Shown here: positions 36,091 to 45,480 of the stretch, piece by piece
Position numbering within the stretch: the first letter of the stretch is position 1
Layout: each line of letters opens with the position of its first letter
From: DATGLG01 sp035294245
GTDB lineage: Bacteria > Pseudomonadota > Alphaproteobacteria > JACZXZ01
Direction of reading: 5' to 3'
Assembly (NCBI GenBank): GCA_035294245.1
Contig: DATGLG010000067.1
Span: 186,001-250,000, forward strand
DNA: 64,000 nucleotides
Translations under genes and position numbers: made by a program
The notes under the pieces: generated by a model
The model's database searches: none
What the model was told of the DNA's origin: nothing
What the model saw: the letters and a program-made list of their open reading frames with translations, nothing else

Positions 36091-36912
36091 ATGACCATAT
36101 GGAAGAGGAACATGGTCCCAGGCAAGCCGCGCCTCGCCTATGACGAGGCCGGCGCCGGACCGGCGCTCGTCTTCCTCCACGGCATCGGGGGCAATCGGAC
36201 GAACTGGCATGACCAGCTTCCGGCCTTTGCCGACCGCTTCCACGCCGTCGCCTGGGATGCCCGCGGCTATGGCGACTCCGATGACTATGACGGTCCCCTC
36301 GACTTTGCGGATTTCAGCGCCGATCTGCTGCGCCTTCTCGACCATCTCGGCGCCGCGCGGGCCCATCTCTGCGGCCTCTCCATGGGCGGGCGCATCGCCC
36401 AGGATTTTCATGATCGCCATCCGGATCGCGTCGCCACGCTCGTGCTCTGCGATACCTTCGCCGGCTTCGAGGCTAGCTTCACGCCGGAGAAGCGCGCCGC
36501 CTTCGTCGAGATGCGGACGCGGTCGCTCATCGAGGGCGGCGCGCCGCGGGACATGGCGCCCGCGGTCGCCCGGCTCCTGATGGGGCCGCAGAGCCCGGCG
36601 CATGTCTATCGCCGCCTCGTCGACAGCATGTCCGCACTCCACACGGAGTCCTATATCAAGACCGTCATGGCGACCACGATGTACGACAAGACGGCGGCCC
36701 TGTCGCGGATCGCGGTGCCGACTCTCCTCGTCTATGGCGGCGACGACCGCCTCACGCCGGTCAAGATCGGCCGCGACATGGCGGCCAAGATTCCCGGCGC
36801 ACGCCTCGTGGTGATCGAGGGATCGGGCCATCTCGTCAATATCGAGCAGCCCGATATCTTCAACGCGACGGTGCGCGATTTTCTGCTCGCCCATCGCGAG
36901 CGCGCATATTGA
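36091..36912 (+). CDS. alpha/beta hydrolase
   Basis: 273 residues. The oxyanion block VFLHGIGGNRTNWH, nucleophile elbow GLSMGG with S97, the acid in YGGDDRLTP, and the C-terminal His in EGSGHLVNIEQP make a complete triad. It resembles the 3-oxoadipate enol-lactonase/haloperoxidase group, but no substrate can be fixed. ATG 36091 follows GGAGG; ATG 36112 with AGAGGAA is an alternative. Stands alone, convergent with the sulfite dehydrogenase pair. Confidence 0.88.
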   Translation: MTIWKRNMVPGKPRLAYDEAGAGPALVFLHGIGGNRTNWHDQLPAFADRFHAVAWDARGYGDSDDYDGPLDFADFSADLLRLLDHLGAARAHLCGLSMGGRIAQDFHDRHPDRVATLVLCDTFAGFEASFTPEKRAAFVEMRTRSLIEGGAPRDMAPAVARLLMGPQSPAHVYRRLVDSMSALHTESYIKTVMATTMYDKTAALSRIAVPTLLVYGGDDRLTPVKIGRDMAAKIPGARLVVIEGSGHLVNIEQPDIFNATVRDFLLAHRERAY

Positions 36913-36936
36913 AGCGCGCCGCTGTGCCCGGGCAGC

Positions 36937-37230
36937 TTACTTCTTGCCGTAATTCGCCGCTAGATAGGCGATAATCTTCGGCACGTCCTCGGCGTTGACG
37001 GGACACCCATAGGCCTTGATCATCTTGTTGACCTCGGCCTCCCAGCCCTTCTGATCGAGGAAGGGCGAGTTGGTGATCGGATAATCGAGGCTGTGGCAGC
37101 CGACGCAGGCGCTCTGCACGAGATCCTTCCCCGGCCCGTCCTTGAGCTTGACCGCATCCTCGCCGGCCCAAGCGCTCGCGGCGAATCCGAGCATCCCGAA
37201 GGCCGCGGCTGCTCCCCACACCATGCGCAT
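36937..37230 (-). CDS. mono-heme cytochrome c, probable sulfite dehydrogenase subunit (SorB-like)
   Basis: 97 residues with a Sec signal (cleavage near SAWAG) and one heme site C42-V-G-C45-H46 (CVGCH). Its gene starts 13 bp after the stop of the molybdoenzyme gene, with AGGAGGGG between them, the arrangement of sorAB: the cytochrome takes electrons from sulfite oxidation in the periplasm. Start 37230 gives a proper signal peptide; an in-frame ATG 16 codons upstream lies within the previous gene. Confidence 0.88.
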   Translation of the reverse strand: MRMVWGAAAAFGMLGFAASAWAGEDAVKLKDGPGKDLVQSACVGCHSLDYPITNSPFLDQKGWEAEVNKMIKAYGCPVNAEDVPKIIAYLAANYGKK

Positions 37231-37243
37231 GGCATCCCCTCCT

Positions 37244-38479
37244 TTAGACGGCCTCGATCTGGATGTGCTGCACCACATTGTTGTGATAGCCGGCGCCGTT
37301 CCAGATCAGCTCGAAGACCTGGGTCGTGCCGGCCTTGTTGGATGCCTTGGCAATGATCGTGTGGGCGCCGCGCCTCGGCGTGAAGCTGTAATGCCATTGA
37401 CGCCAGGCGAAACGGCCGAGGTCGGGGCCGAGGCTGGCGTCGCGCCAGCTCGCCCCATTATCCGTCGAGACCTCGACCCTCTGGATGCCGTAGCCCGCGT
37501 CCCAGGCGATACCCTGCACCGCGAGGGGCTTGCCTGCCTTGACGCGGGCGCCGGGATTGAGATTGGTGATGAGGGAATTGACCACCATCTCGGTGATCGG
37601 CGTCGTATCGGGCTTCTCCTGGGTCAGGAAGCGCTGGATGATCGGGAACTTCCCCGTCGGAATGCGGTAAGACGAGGTCACCCAGAAGCCCTTGAAGGGC
37701 TCGGAGAGGATCGTGACCTCGGTGAGGTGCTTCATCCAATAGGTCGCGGTCCAGCCCGGGACGATGAGCCGCGCCGGGTAGCCGTTGAAATGAGGCAGGT
37801 CGGCGCCGTTCATCGCATAGGCGACGATGGTGTTCTCGTCGAGCGCCTTCCACACCGGCAAGCTCTTCTGGAAATCCGGTGTTGCGTCCATCACGGGGCC
37901 GTCGGCGCCGTTGAAGGCGACCTCCACCGCCTCCTTCTTGACGCCGGCCTTGGCGAGCAGATCCTTGAGCCGCACGCCCTTCCATCTGGCGTTCCCCATG
38001 GCGCCATAGCCCCATTGCACGCCGGGGACGTGGGGGTCCGAGAGGCCGCGGCGGTTGCCGGAGCATTGGCACACCGCGGCGAACTCGACGGGCTCGAAAT
38101 CGCGCTTGAGCTGGTCGAGCGAGAAGGCGACCGGCCGCTCGGCCGCGGCGCCGCTGATCCTGAGCTGCCATTTGGCGGCGTCGATCGTCTCGGGGATGCC
38201 AGCCAGGTGGTAGCGCACGAAGAAGGCGTTGTTGCGGGTATAGGCCTCGTTGAAATAGGCGGTCGGCGTCTCGTAATTCGGCGGCCGATAGGCGCGCTTG
38301 ATGAGGGGAAGCTTGCCCGGCAGGGCATCGAGCACCGACTCGGCGAGAGCGCCCGCGGGCAGGCCGGGCGGGCCGAGATTGCCGCCGGCGGCCAGGGGGG
38401 ATCGGCCCAGGAGCGTGGTGGCGCCGGCGAGCACCAGGCCGCTGCCGGCACTCTTGAGGACGGTTCTGCGGGTAATCAT
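37244..38479 (-). CDS. sulfite:cytochrome c oxidoreductase molybdenum subunit (SorA-like)
   Basis: 411 residues. Tat signal (TRRTVLKSAGSG) predicts export folded. The molybdopterin domain has the family block VCQCSGNRRG, in which C139 should be the molybdenum ligand. A C-terminal dimerisation domain (from about residue 290) carries the VSTDNGASWRDA type of sequence. It oxidises sulfite to sulfate in the periplasm and passes electrons to the cytochrome c encoded next. Related proteins act on other sulfoxides, but the SorAB pairing favours sulfite. Confidence 0.9.
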   Translation of the reverse strand: MITRRTVLKSAGSGLVLAGATTLLGRSPLAAGGNLGPPGLPAGALAESVLDALPGKLPLIKRAYRPPNYETPTAYFNEAYTRNNAFFVRYHLAGIPETIDAAKWQLRISGAAAERPVAFSLDQLKRDFEPVEFAAVCQCSGNRRGLSDPHVPGVQWGYGAMGNARWKGVRLKDLLAKAGVKKEAVEVAFNGADGPVMDATPDFQKSLPVWKALDENTIVAYAMNGADLPHFNGYPARLIVPGWTATYWMKHLTEVTILSEPFKGFWVTSSYRIPTGKFPIIQRFLTQEKPDTTPITEMVVNSLITNLNPGARVKAGKPLAVQGIAWDAGYGIQRVEVSTDNGASWRDASLGPDLGRFAWRQWHYSFTPRRGAHTIIAKASNKAGTTQVFELIWNGAGYHNNVVQHIQIEAV

Positions 38480-38674
38480 TCGCTCCCTCCCCTTGATTGC
38501 TCATTCTGCGGCGGCATTCGGGACGGGTGACGCACTCCCTTGAGCACCATGATAGGCCCGTGCTCGCGCTCGTGACAATGCGGCTCCCATGAGCCGCGCG
38601 AGCGAAGATTTCGCCTGCGAAGAGGCTGCGAAGAGGCTAGCCGAATCAGACGAAAAAGGGCAGTCTCCCCGCCC

Positions 38675-40228
38675 ATGGCAGAAGCGTCACAGGATCATCC
38701 GGGTTCGCCGCGGCTCGTGTTGGCAGGCATCACCAAGCAGTTTCCCGAGTGCCTTGCCAACGACCATGTCGACCTTGCGATCATGCCGGGGGAGATCCAC
38801 GCCCTCCTCGGCGAGAACGGCGCCGGCAAGAGCACCCTCGTCAGGATCATCTATGGTCTGCTCCGCGCCGATGGCGGCGAGTTGCGCTGGGAAGGAACGC
38901 CGATCACCATCGCCAATCCCGCCGCCGCACGCCGACTCGGCATCGGCATGGTGTTTCAGCATTTCGCCTTGTTCGAGACGCTGACGGTCGTCGAGAACAT
39001 CGCCCTCGGTCTCGATCAGGGCGGCGATCTCAAGACTCTGTCCCGGCGCATCGCCGAAGTCTCGAAGCATTACGGTCTCCAGGTCGATCCGCAGCGCCAT
39101 GTCCACGCGCTCTCGGTGGGCGAGCGCCAGCGCGTCGAGATCGTGCGCTGCCTGCTGCAATCGCCGCGGCTCCTCATCATGGACGAGCCCACCTCGGTGT
39201 TGACCCCGAGGGAGGTCGAGCGCCTTTTCGTCGTGCTGCGCCGGCTTGCCGGCGAGGGCTGCAGCATCCTCTACATCAGCCACAAGCTCGACGAGATCCG
39301 CGCCCTCTGCGAGCGTGCCACGGTGCTGCGCCAGGGTCGCGTCGTGGCGAGCTGCGATCCGCGGCGGGAGACGGCCGCGAGCCTGGCCCAGATGATGGTC
39401 GGCCGCACTCTGCCGGCCGTCGATCGCCCGCCCGGCGAGGCGGGAGGCGAGGTGCTCGCGATCGACGGGCTTTCCCTTGCCGCCCAGGATCCCTTCGGCG
39501 TTGATCTCGCGGAGATCGGGCTCTCGGTGCGGGCCGGCGAGATCGTCGGCATCGCCGGGGTCGCCGGCAACGGCCAGACGGAGCTCTTGCGCGCGCTCTC
39601 GGGCGAGCGCCCGGCTCCGCCCGCCACCATCCGCCTCGACGGCATCCCCATCGGGCGGCTCGGTCCGGCGGCCCGGCGGGCGCGCGGCCTCGCCTTCGTG
39701 CCCGAGGAGCGCCTCGGCCGCGGCGCCGTGGCCGAGATGACGCTCGCCGAGAACGCCCTCCTCACCGGCTATAGCCGCGGCCTCGTCTCTGCGGGATGGG
39801 TGCGCGGCGGCCGGGTGCGGCGTTTCGCCCGGCGCATCCGCGAGCGCTTCGGCGTGATCGCCGCCGCCGGCATCGATGCGGAGGCGCACAGCCTCTCCGG
39901 CGGCAATCTCCAGAAGTTCATCATCGGGCGCGAGATCCTGCTCGATCCCAGGCTCCTGGTCGCGGCGCATCCGACCTGGGGTGTCGATATCGGCGCCGCC
40001 CTGGCCATCCGCAAAGCCCTCCTCGAGCTGCGGTCTCACGGTGCCGCCCTCCTCATCGTCTCCGAGGATCTCGACGAGCTCTTCGAGATGTGCGACCGCA
40101 TCGCCGTGATCGCGCGGGGGCGCCTCTCGCCGGCGCGCGCCGTGGCCGATGCCAGCCTCGAGGAACTCGGCGTGTGGATGAGCGGGCTCTTTGATGACGA
40201 ATCCGGCGCGAACCGCGATGCGGCTTAG
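38675..40228 (+). CDS. BMP-type (nucleoside) ABC transporter ATPase with two ATP-binding domains
   Basis: 517 residues containing two ABC domains in tandem. The first has a full Walker A (GENGAGKST, 46-54) and Walker B LLIMDEPTSVL; the second has a relaxed P-loop (GVAGNGQTEL) and signature LSGGNLQKF, as in RbsA/YufO-type ATPases. It energises import through the two permeases that follow. The permease gene overlaps its end by 35 bp if ATG 40194 is used. Confidence 0.93.
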   Translation: MAEASQDHPGSPRLVLAGITKQFPECLANDHVDLAIMPGEIHALLGENGAGKSTLVRIIYGLLRADGGELRWEGTPITIANPAAARRLGIGMVFQHFALFETLTVVENIALGLDQGGDLKTLSRRIAEVSKHYGLQVDPQRHVHALSVGERQRVEIVRCLLQSPRLLIMDEPTSVLTPREVERLFVVLRRLAGEGCSILYISHKLDEIRALCERATVLRQGRVVASCDPRRETAASLAQMMVGRTLPAVDRPPGEAGGEVLAIDGLSLAAQDPFGVDLAEIGLSVRAGEIVGIAGVAGNGQTELLRALSGERPAPPATIRLDGIPIGRLGPAARRARGLAFVPEERLGRGAVAEMTLAENALLTGYSRGLVSAGWVRGGRVRRFARRIRERFGVIAAAGIDAEAHSLSGGNLQKFIIGREILLDPRLLVAAHPTWGVDIGAALAIRKALLELRSHGAALLIVSEDLDELFEMCDRIAVIARGRLSPARAVADASLEELGVWMSGLFDDESGANRDAA

Positions 40229-41294
40229 GCTCGAGCTACGCGAGCGGCCCTCGCGCGCCATCGCGCTCTGCTCGCCGCTTGCCGCTGTGGCGCTGACCTT
40301 GGCCTGCGGTGCGGCGCTGTTCACCGCGATTGGCTATGACCCGCGCGCCGTCCTCGATGCCTATTTCCTCAAGCCCCTCGGCAGCGTCTACGGGCTCGCC
40401 GAGCTCGCACTCAAGGCGACGCCCCTGGCGCTTTGCGCGACCGGCCTCGCGGTCGGCTTCCGCGGCAATGTCTGGAACATCGGCGCCGAGGGGCAGTTGA
40501 CCATGGGCGCTATCGCCGGCGGCGGACTCGCGCTTGCCTTTCCCGACAGCGAGAGCGGCTGGCTGCTCCCGGCCATGCTCGTGGCGGGCATTCTCGGCGG
40601 CATGGCCTGGGCGGCGATCCCCGCCTTCCTGCGCACGCGCTTTCAGGCGAACGAGATCCTCACCAGCCTGATGCTCACTTACGTGGCGCAGCTTTTCCTC
40701 GGCTATCTGGTGCATGGCCCGTGGCGCGATCCTGCCGGGTTCAATTTCCCCCAATCGCGCCAGTTCGGCGACGCCGCCCTCCTGCCCGTGCTCGTCGGCG
40801 GCACGCGCCTCACGCCCGCGATCTTCTTCGCCCTCGCCGCGGTCGCGCTCGTCTGGCTGCTGCTCGCGCGCAGCTTTGCCGGGTTTCGCATCCGCGTGGT
40901 GGGGCTCGCGGCGGCAGCGGCGGATTACGCCGGCTTCAGCCATGGGCGCGTGATCTGGCTCAGCCTGCTGCTCTCGGGCGGGCTCGCGGGACTTGCGGGG
41001 ATCTGCGAGGTCGCCGGCCCGATCGGGCAGCTCCTGCCGGTCATCTCGCCGGGCTACGGCTTTGCTGCCATCATCGTCGCTTTCCTCGGCCGCCTGCATC
41101 CCGTGGGAATCCTGCTGGCGAGCCTGCTCATGGCCCTCGTCTATCTCGGCGGCGAATCGGCGCAGGTGGATCTCGGCCTGCCGCTCGCGGTCACGGGGAT
41201 GTTCCAGGGCCTGCTGCTCTTCTTCCTCCTGGCCGGCGATCTCTTCCTGCGCTACCGCCTGCGGGTCGCGGTGCCAGCTTCCGCGGCGGCATGA
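40194..41294 (+). CDS. ABC transporter permease (BMP/nucleoside type, YufP-like)
   Basis: 366 residues, ten or so hydrophobic segments. The conserved FRGNVWNIGAEGQLTMGAI and FQANEILTSLMLTYVA blocks are typical of the purine-nucleoside permeases. Start uncertain: ATG 40194 overlaps the ATPase gene; ATG 40218 (MRLRLELRERP) is the alternative, and neither has a strong ribosome site, consistent with translational coupling. Its stop overlaps the next ATG as ATGA. Confidence 0.9.
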   Translation: MTNPARTAMRLRLELRERPSRAIALCSPLAAVALTLACGAALFTAIGYDPRAVLDAYFLKPLGSVYGLAELALKATPLALCATGLAVGFRGNVWNIGAEGQLTMGAIAGGGLALAFPDSESGWLLPAMLVAGILGGMAWAAIPAFLRTRFQANEILTSLMLTYVAQLFLGYLVHGPWRDPAGFNFPQSRQFGDAALLPVLVGGTRLTPAIFFALAAVALVWLLLARSFAGFRIRVVGLAAAAADYAGFSHGRVIWLSLLLSGGLAGLAGICEVAGPIGQLLPVISPGYGFAAIIVAFLGRLHPVGILLASLLMALVYLGGESAQVDLGLPLAVTGMFQGLLLFFLLAGDLFLRYRLRVAVPASAAA

Positions 41295-42220
41295 GCGGTC
41301 TCGACGCGAGCGCCGCGATCCTGGCCGCGACCCTTCGCGCGGGGACACCTCTCGTCTTCGCCGCCCTCGGCGAGCTGGTGGTCGAGAAGTCCGGCGTCCT
41401 CAATCTCGGCGTCGAGGGCATGATGCTGACCGGGGCCGTCGCCGGCTTCGCCACCGCGGCGGTGACGGGCGATCCCGCTCTCGGCTTCGCCGCGGCGATG
41501 CTGGCGGGAGCGCTCCTCGCCCTCGTCTTCGCCGCCGTCACTCTTTCCCTTCTCGCCAACCAGGTGGCGAGCGGCCTCGCCCTCAGCATTTTCGGCATCG
41601 GCCTCTCGGCCTTCGTCGGGCGCGGGTATATCGGCGCACCCGTCGCGGGCGTGGGATCGCTCTCGATTCCGGTCCTGAGCAAGCTCCCGCTGCTCGGCCC
41701 CGTTCTCTTCGCCCAGGACCCGCTCGTCTATCTCTCGATCGTCCTCTTTCTCGCCATCGAGTGGTTCCTCTACCGCACCCGCGCCGGCCTCATGCTCCGC
41801 GCCGTCGGCGAATCGCCCGGCGTCGCCCATGCGCTCGGCTATCACGTGCTGCGCATCCGCTACGCCGCGGTGCTCTTTGGCGGCGCCATGGCCGGGCTCG
41901 CCGGCGGCTATCTCTCCCTCGTCTACACCCCGATGTGGGCGGAGAACATGACCGCCGGCCGCGGCTGGATCGCGCTTGCCCTCGTCGTCTTCGCCACCTG
42001 GAAGCCGCGCCGCGTGCTGCTCGGAGCCTATCTCTTCGGCGGCGTCACCATCCTCCAGCTCTATGCGCAAGGTGCCGGCCTCGCCGCCTCGGCGCAGCTC
42101 CTGGCGACCCTGCCCTATCTCGCGACGGTGCTCGTCCTCGTGCTCATCTCGCGCAACGCGGCGACGATCCGGCTCAACGCCCCCGCCTCCCTCGGCAAGG
42201 CCTTTCATCCGGACGGCTGA
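41291..42220 (+). CDS. ABC transporter permease (BMP/nucleoside type, YufQ-like)
   Basis: 309 residues; partner permease with the conserved GVLNLGVEGMMLTGAV and LALSIFGIGLSAFVG blocks. It begins within the stop of the previous permease gene (4-bp overlap). The two permeases, the double ATPase and the lipoprotein-like binding protein downstream make a complete importer. Confidence 0.93.
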   Translation: MSGLDASAAILAATLRAGTPLVFAALGELVVEKSGVLNLGVEGMMLTGAVAGFATAAVTGDPALGFAAAMLAGALLALVFAAVTLSLLANQVASGLALSIFGIGLSAFVGRGYIGAPVAGVGSLSIPVLSKLPLLGPVLFAQDPLVYLSIVLFLAIEWFLYRTRAGLMLRAVGESPGVAHALGYHVLRIRYAAVLFGGAMAGLAGGYLSLVYTPMWAENMTAGRGWIALALVVFATWKPRRVLLGAYLFGGVTILQLYAQGAGLAASAQLLATLPYLATVLVLVLISRNAATIRLNAPASLGKAFHPDG

Positions 42221-42307
42221 GAGGGCATGATGCGCCGCCGCCGGCGGGGGCGCCGCGCGGGATTGCCCGGAGGGGCGGCAAGCACATCTTAGTGGGGGAG
42301 ATCGGAT

Positions 42308-43402
42308 ATGAATCGTCGCAACGCATTCAGGCGGCTGGGCGGGCTCGCTCTCGGAGCGGCGGCTCTCGCGATGGCCGGCACCGTCGGCGGCTCGGCTGCC
42401 GAGCCGCTCAAGGTCGCGTTCGTCTATGTGAGCCCGGTGAGCGACGCCGGCTGGACCTTCCAGCATGAGACCGCCCGGCGCGAGCTCCAGCAGGCCTTGG
42501 GCGACAAGATCAAGACGAGCTTCGTCGAGAATGTCAGCGAGGGGGCCGATGCCGAGCGCGTCATCCGCGAGCTCGCCGCCAATGGCAACAAGGTGATCTT
42601 CACCACCTCCTTCGGCTTCATGAACCCGACGATCAAGGTGGCGAAGCAATTCCCCAATGTGATCTTCGAGCACGCCACCGGCTACAAGCGCGCGAAGAAC
42701 GTCGGCACCTATTCCGCGCGCTTCTACGAGGCGCGCTATTTGACGGGCATGGTCGCCGGCAAGATGACCAAGACGAACACCCTGGGCTATGTCGCGGCGT
42801 TCCCGATCCCCGAGGTGGTGCAGGGCATCGACGCCTTCACTCTGGGTGCTCGCGCCGTCAATCCCAAGGCCGAGGTCAAGGTGATCTGGACGAGCGCCTG
42901 GTACGATCCCGGCAAGGAGCGCGAGGCGACGGACACGCTCATCGCGCAGGGTGCCGACATCGTGACCCATCACACCGATTCGACCGCCGTGGTGCAGGAG
43001 GCCGAGGCCAAGCACATCTACGCCATCGCCTATCACTCGGACATGTCGAAATACGGCCCCCACGCCCAGCTCACCGCCGCCGTCCATCACTGGGGCCAAT
43101 ACTACATCCGCGAGGTGAAGGCGGTCCTGGCGGGCACCTGGAAGTCGGGCGACGTCTGGGGCGGCATCAAGGACGGGATGGTCGACATCGCGCCGCTCAA
43201 CCCGGTCGTCCCCAAGGACGTCGCGGCATTGGTCGAGACGAGGAAGGGCGACATCGCCGCGGGCCGGTTCCAGCCCTTCCAGGGCCCCATCGACGACAAC
43301 CACGGCAAGCTCCGCGTCCCCGCCGGCAAGGCCCTGACCGACAAGGAGATTCTGTCTCTCAACTGGTATGTGGCGGGGGTCCAGGGCGAGCTGCCGAAGT
43401 AG
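42308..43402 (+). CDS. BMP-family ABC transporter substrate-binding protein
   Basis: 364 residues with a Sec/Tat-like signal (NRRNAFRRLGGLALGAAALAM). Mature start LKVAFVYVSPVSDAGWTF is the signature of the BMP/PnrA family, which binds purine nucleosides in characterised members; alphaproteobacterial relatives may bind other purines or ureides. It is placed last, 87 bp after the permeases, with GGGGGAG before the ATG. There is no Cys lipobox, so it is free in the periplasm. Confidence 0.93.
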   Translation: MNRRNAFRRLGGLALGAAALAMAGTVGGSAAEPLKVAFVYVSPVSDAGWTFQHETARRELQQALGDKIKTSFVENVSEGADAERVIRELAANGNKVIFTTSFGFMNPTIKVAKQFPNVIFEHATGYKRAKNVGTYSARFYEARYLTGMVAGKMTKTNTLGYVAAFPIPEVVQGIDAFTLGARAVNPKAEVKVIWTSAWYDPGKEREATDTLIAQGADIVTHHTDSTAVVQEAEAKHIYAIAYHSDMSKYGPHAQLTAAVHHWGQYYIREVKAVLAGTWKSGDVWGGIKDGMVDIAPLNPVVPKDVAALVETRKGDIAAGRFQPFQGPIDDNHGKLRVPAGKALTDKEILSLNWYVAGVQGELPK

Positions 43403-43491
43403 CGTCGTCGCCCGCGGGCGAGGGGGCGACTTTGGCATCCCCTTTTCGCGATTTTCGGAGAAACGCCTTTGCTTTTAATGTGTTAGGAATG

Positions 43492-43509
43492 GATGCGGCG
43501 TGCCGCATC
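43492..43509. repeat. perfect 8-bp inverted repeat
   Basis: GATGCGGC (43492-43499), GT, GCCGCATC (43502-43509), between convergent genes. Could fold as a tight hairpin and contribute to termination of the BMP operon. Confidence 0.6.
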
Positions 43510-43527
43510 GCAAGGATGGGGTAAACA

Positions 43528-43554
43528 TAGCAGGGCATCCATTTTACCCTGCTA
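43528..43554. terminator. stem-loop between convergent operons, possible bidirectional terminator
   Basis: TAGCAGGG (43528-43535), 11-nt loop, CCCTGCTA (43547-43554). An overlapping alternative pairs GGGTAAA (43519-43525) with TTTACCC (43543-43549). No long T-run follows, so termination strength is uncertain; the location just beyond the stop of the minus-strand gene fits. Confidence 0.5.
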
Positions 43555-43565
43555 CGGCCCTAACC

Positions 43566-45404
43566 TCACCGTCCGACGGCGTAGCCTTGCATGTTGCGGG
43601 GATTGGCGCCGGCCTTGAGGAACGGGCCGTCCTTGGCGCAGGCGCAGAGGCGGCCGAGGGACCAGGGCTCGCCCACGGTGACCTTGTGGCCGCGCTTCCG
43701 CAGCTCCTCTACGGCCTCCGGCGCGAAGCGGCCCTCGAGGGTGAGCGAGCCGGGCTCCGACGCACGCGGATAGAAGGAGTTGGGCCAGTGCTGGGATTGG
43801 AAGGCGGGCTGCTCGATCGCCTCCTGCAGGTTGAGCTTGTGGTCGACATGGCGGAGGAAGAACTGCAGCGCCCATTGGTCCTGGCCGTCGCCGCCGGGCG
43901 AGCCGAAGACCATGTAGGGCTCGCCCTCGCGGAGCGCCAGGCCGGGGCTTAGAGTCGTGCGCGGCCGCCGCCCCGGCGCCAGGCTCGCGGGATAGCCCTC
44001 CTCGAGCCAGAACATCTGGGCGCGCGAGCCGAGGCAGAAGCCGAGCTCCGGGATCACCGGCGAGCTTTGCAGCCAGCCGCCGCTCGGCATGCCGGCGACC
44101 ATGTTGCCGTGGCGGTCGATCACGTCGACATGCACGGTGTCGCCGGCGACCACGCCGCTCGCCGCGAGATTGGGCTCGCCGGTCCCCACCGCCGCCATGC
44201 GGTTGGGCTCGCCGGTGCCCGCCGCGGCGAGTCCGCGCGCCGCCACGGCGATGCCGCCGGCGGCCTGGGGCAGGCGCGGCGCCCTGCCGCCCACACTTCC
44301 CGGCCGCAGCTCGAGGGAGGCCGTCTCGCCGATCAGCTTTCGCCGCGCGTCGTTATAGGCATCGCCGAGCAGGGCCGCCATCGGCACGTCGCAATAATCC
44401 GGGTCGCCATACCACGCCTCGCGATCGGCGAAGGCGAGCTTCATGCATTCGTTGACGAGGTGGACGAACGCGGCGCCGTCGGGCTGGGTGGCAGCAAGGT
44501 CGAAGCCCTTGAGCAGCGCCAGGGACTGGAGGAAGACGGGGCCCTGGCCCCAGGGCCCCGTCTTGGCGACGGTGTAGCCGCGATAGTCGTAGGTGAGGGG
44601 CGCCTCGATGCGCGCCTGCCAGCGCGCCATGTCGTCGGCGGTGAGCACGCCCCTGTGCCGCCGGCCCGAGCTGTCGAGGATCTCGTTGCTGCGGCAGAAG
44701 CGATCGATGGCCTCGGCGACGAAGCCGCGATAATAGGCGTTGCGCGCCGCCTCGACCTGCCTGACGCGATCGCCGCCCGCCGCCTCGGCCTCCTTGATGA
44801 GCCGCGCATAGCAATCGGCGAGGGCGGGATTCGTCATCAGGCTGCCGGGCTTGGGCGCCTTGCCGCCGCGCAGATAGACGGCGGCGGAGGTGGGCCAGGC
44901 CTCGCTGAAGAGCTGCGCCACCTTGGCCACGTACTCGCTCATCGCCTGGCTCACGGGATAGCCGTGGCGCGCGTAATGGATGGCGGGCTCGATCACCTCC
45001 CGCGGCGTCATGGTGCCGTGGTCGCGGAGCAGCGTCATCCAGCCCTCGAAGGCCCCCGGCACCACGGCGGCGAGAAGGCCGGTCCCCGGCACGAGGTCGA
45101 GGCCGAGGCTGCGGTAATGGGCGATGGTGGCGCCCATGGGGGCGGGTCCCTGCGCGCAGATCACCTCCACGCGCCTGGTCGCGGCGCTGTAGAGGATGAT
45201 CGGCACGTCCCCGCCGAGCCCGTTCTGGTGGGGCTCGACCACCTGGAGCGCGAAGGCGGCGGCGACCGCGGCGTCGAAGGCGTTGCCGCCCTTCTCGAGG
45301 ATCCCCATGGCGACGCCCGCCGGGATCCAGTGGGTGGTGGAGACGACGCCGAAGGTGCCCTTGATCTCGGGCCGCAGGGTGAACATCGCGGGAAGATCCT
45401 TCAT
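43566..45404 (-). CDS. gamma-glutamyltransferase-family Ntn hydrolase
   Basis: 612 residues. N-terminal GILEKGGNAFDAAVAAAFAL and EPHQNGLGGD are typical of the family; the self-cleavage site is in AGDTVHVDVID, with T423 the expected nucleophile (the usual second Thr is Val). The C-terminal half has the FGSPGGDGQ substrate loop. There is no signal peptide, so it may be cytoplasmic and act on a gamma-glutamyl or cephalosporin-like amide rather than glutathione. An 11-residue imperfect tandem repeat (GTGEPNRMAAV / GTGEPNLAASG) lies just before the cleavage site. Starts at 45404 or 45386 are both possible. Confidence 0.88.
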   Translation of the reverse strand: MKDLPAMFTLRPEIKGTFGVVSTTHWIPAGVAMGILEKGGNAFDAAVAAAFALQVVEPHQNGLGGDVPIILYSAATRRVEVICAQGPAPMGATIAHYRSLGLDLVPGTGLLAAVVPGAFEGWMTLLRDHGTMTPREVIEPAIHYARHGYPVSQAMSEYVAKVAQLFSEAWPTSAAVYLRGGKAPKPGSLMTNPALADCYARLIKEAEAAGGDRVRQVEAARNAYYRGFVAEAIDRFCRSNEILDSSGRRHRGVLTADDMARWQARIEAPLTYDYRGYTVAKTGPWGQGPVFLQSLALLKGFDLAATQPDGAAFVHLVNECMKLAFADREAWYGDPDYCDVPMAALLGDAYNDARRKLIGETASLELRPGSVGGRAPRLPQAAGGIAVAARGLAAAGTGEPNRMAAVGTGEPNLAASGVVAGDTVHVDVIDRHGNMVAGMPSGGWLQSSPVIPELGFCLGSRAQMFWLEEGYPASLAPGRRPRTTLSPGLALREGEPYMVFGSPGGDGQDQWALQFFLRHVDHKLNLQEAIEQPAFQSQHWPNSFYPRASEPGSLTLEGRFAPEAVEELRKRGHKVTVGEPWSLGRLCACAKDGPFLKAGANPRNMQGYAVGR

Positions 45405-45480
45405 GGGAGCGGAATGGCGCGAACTATAGACAGCGCGTCCCCGAGGGGCAACCGGCTCCGGGGCCGTGGACCGGCGATCC

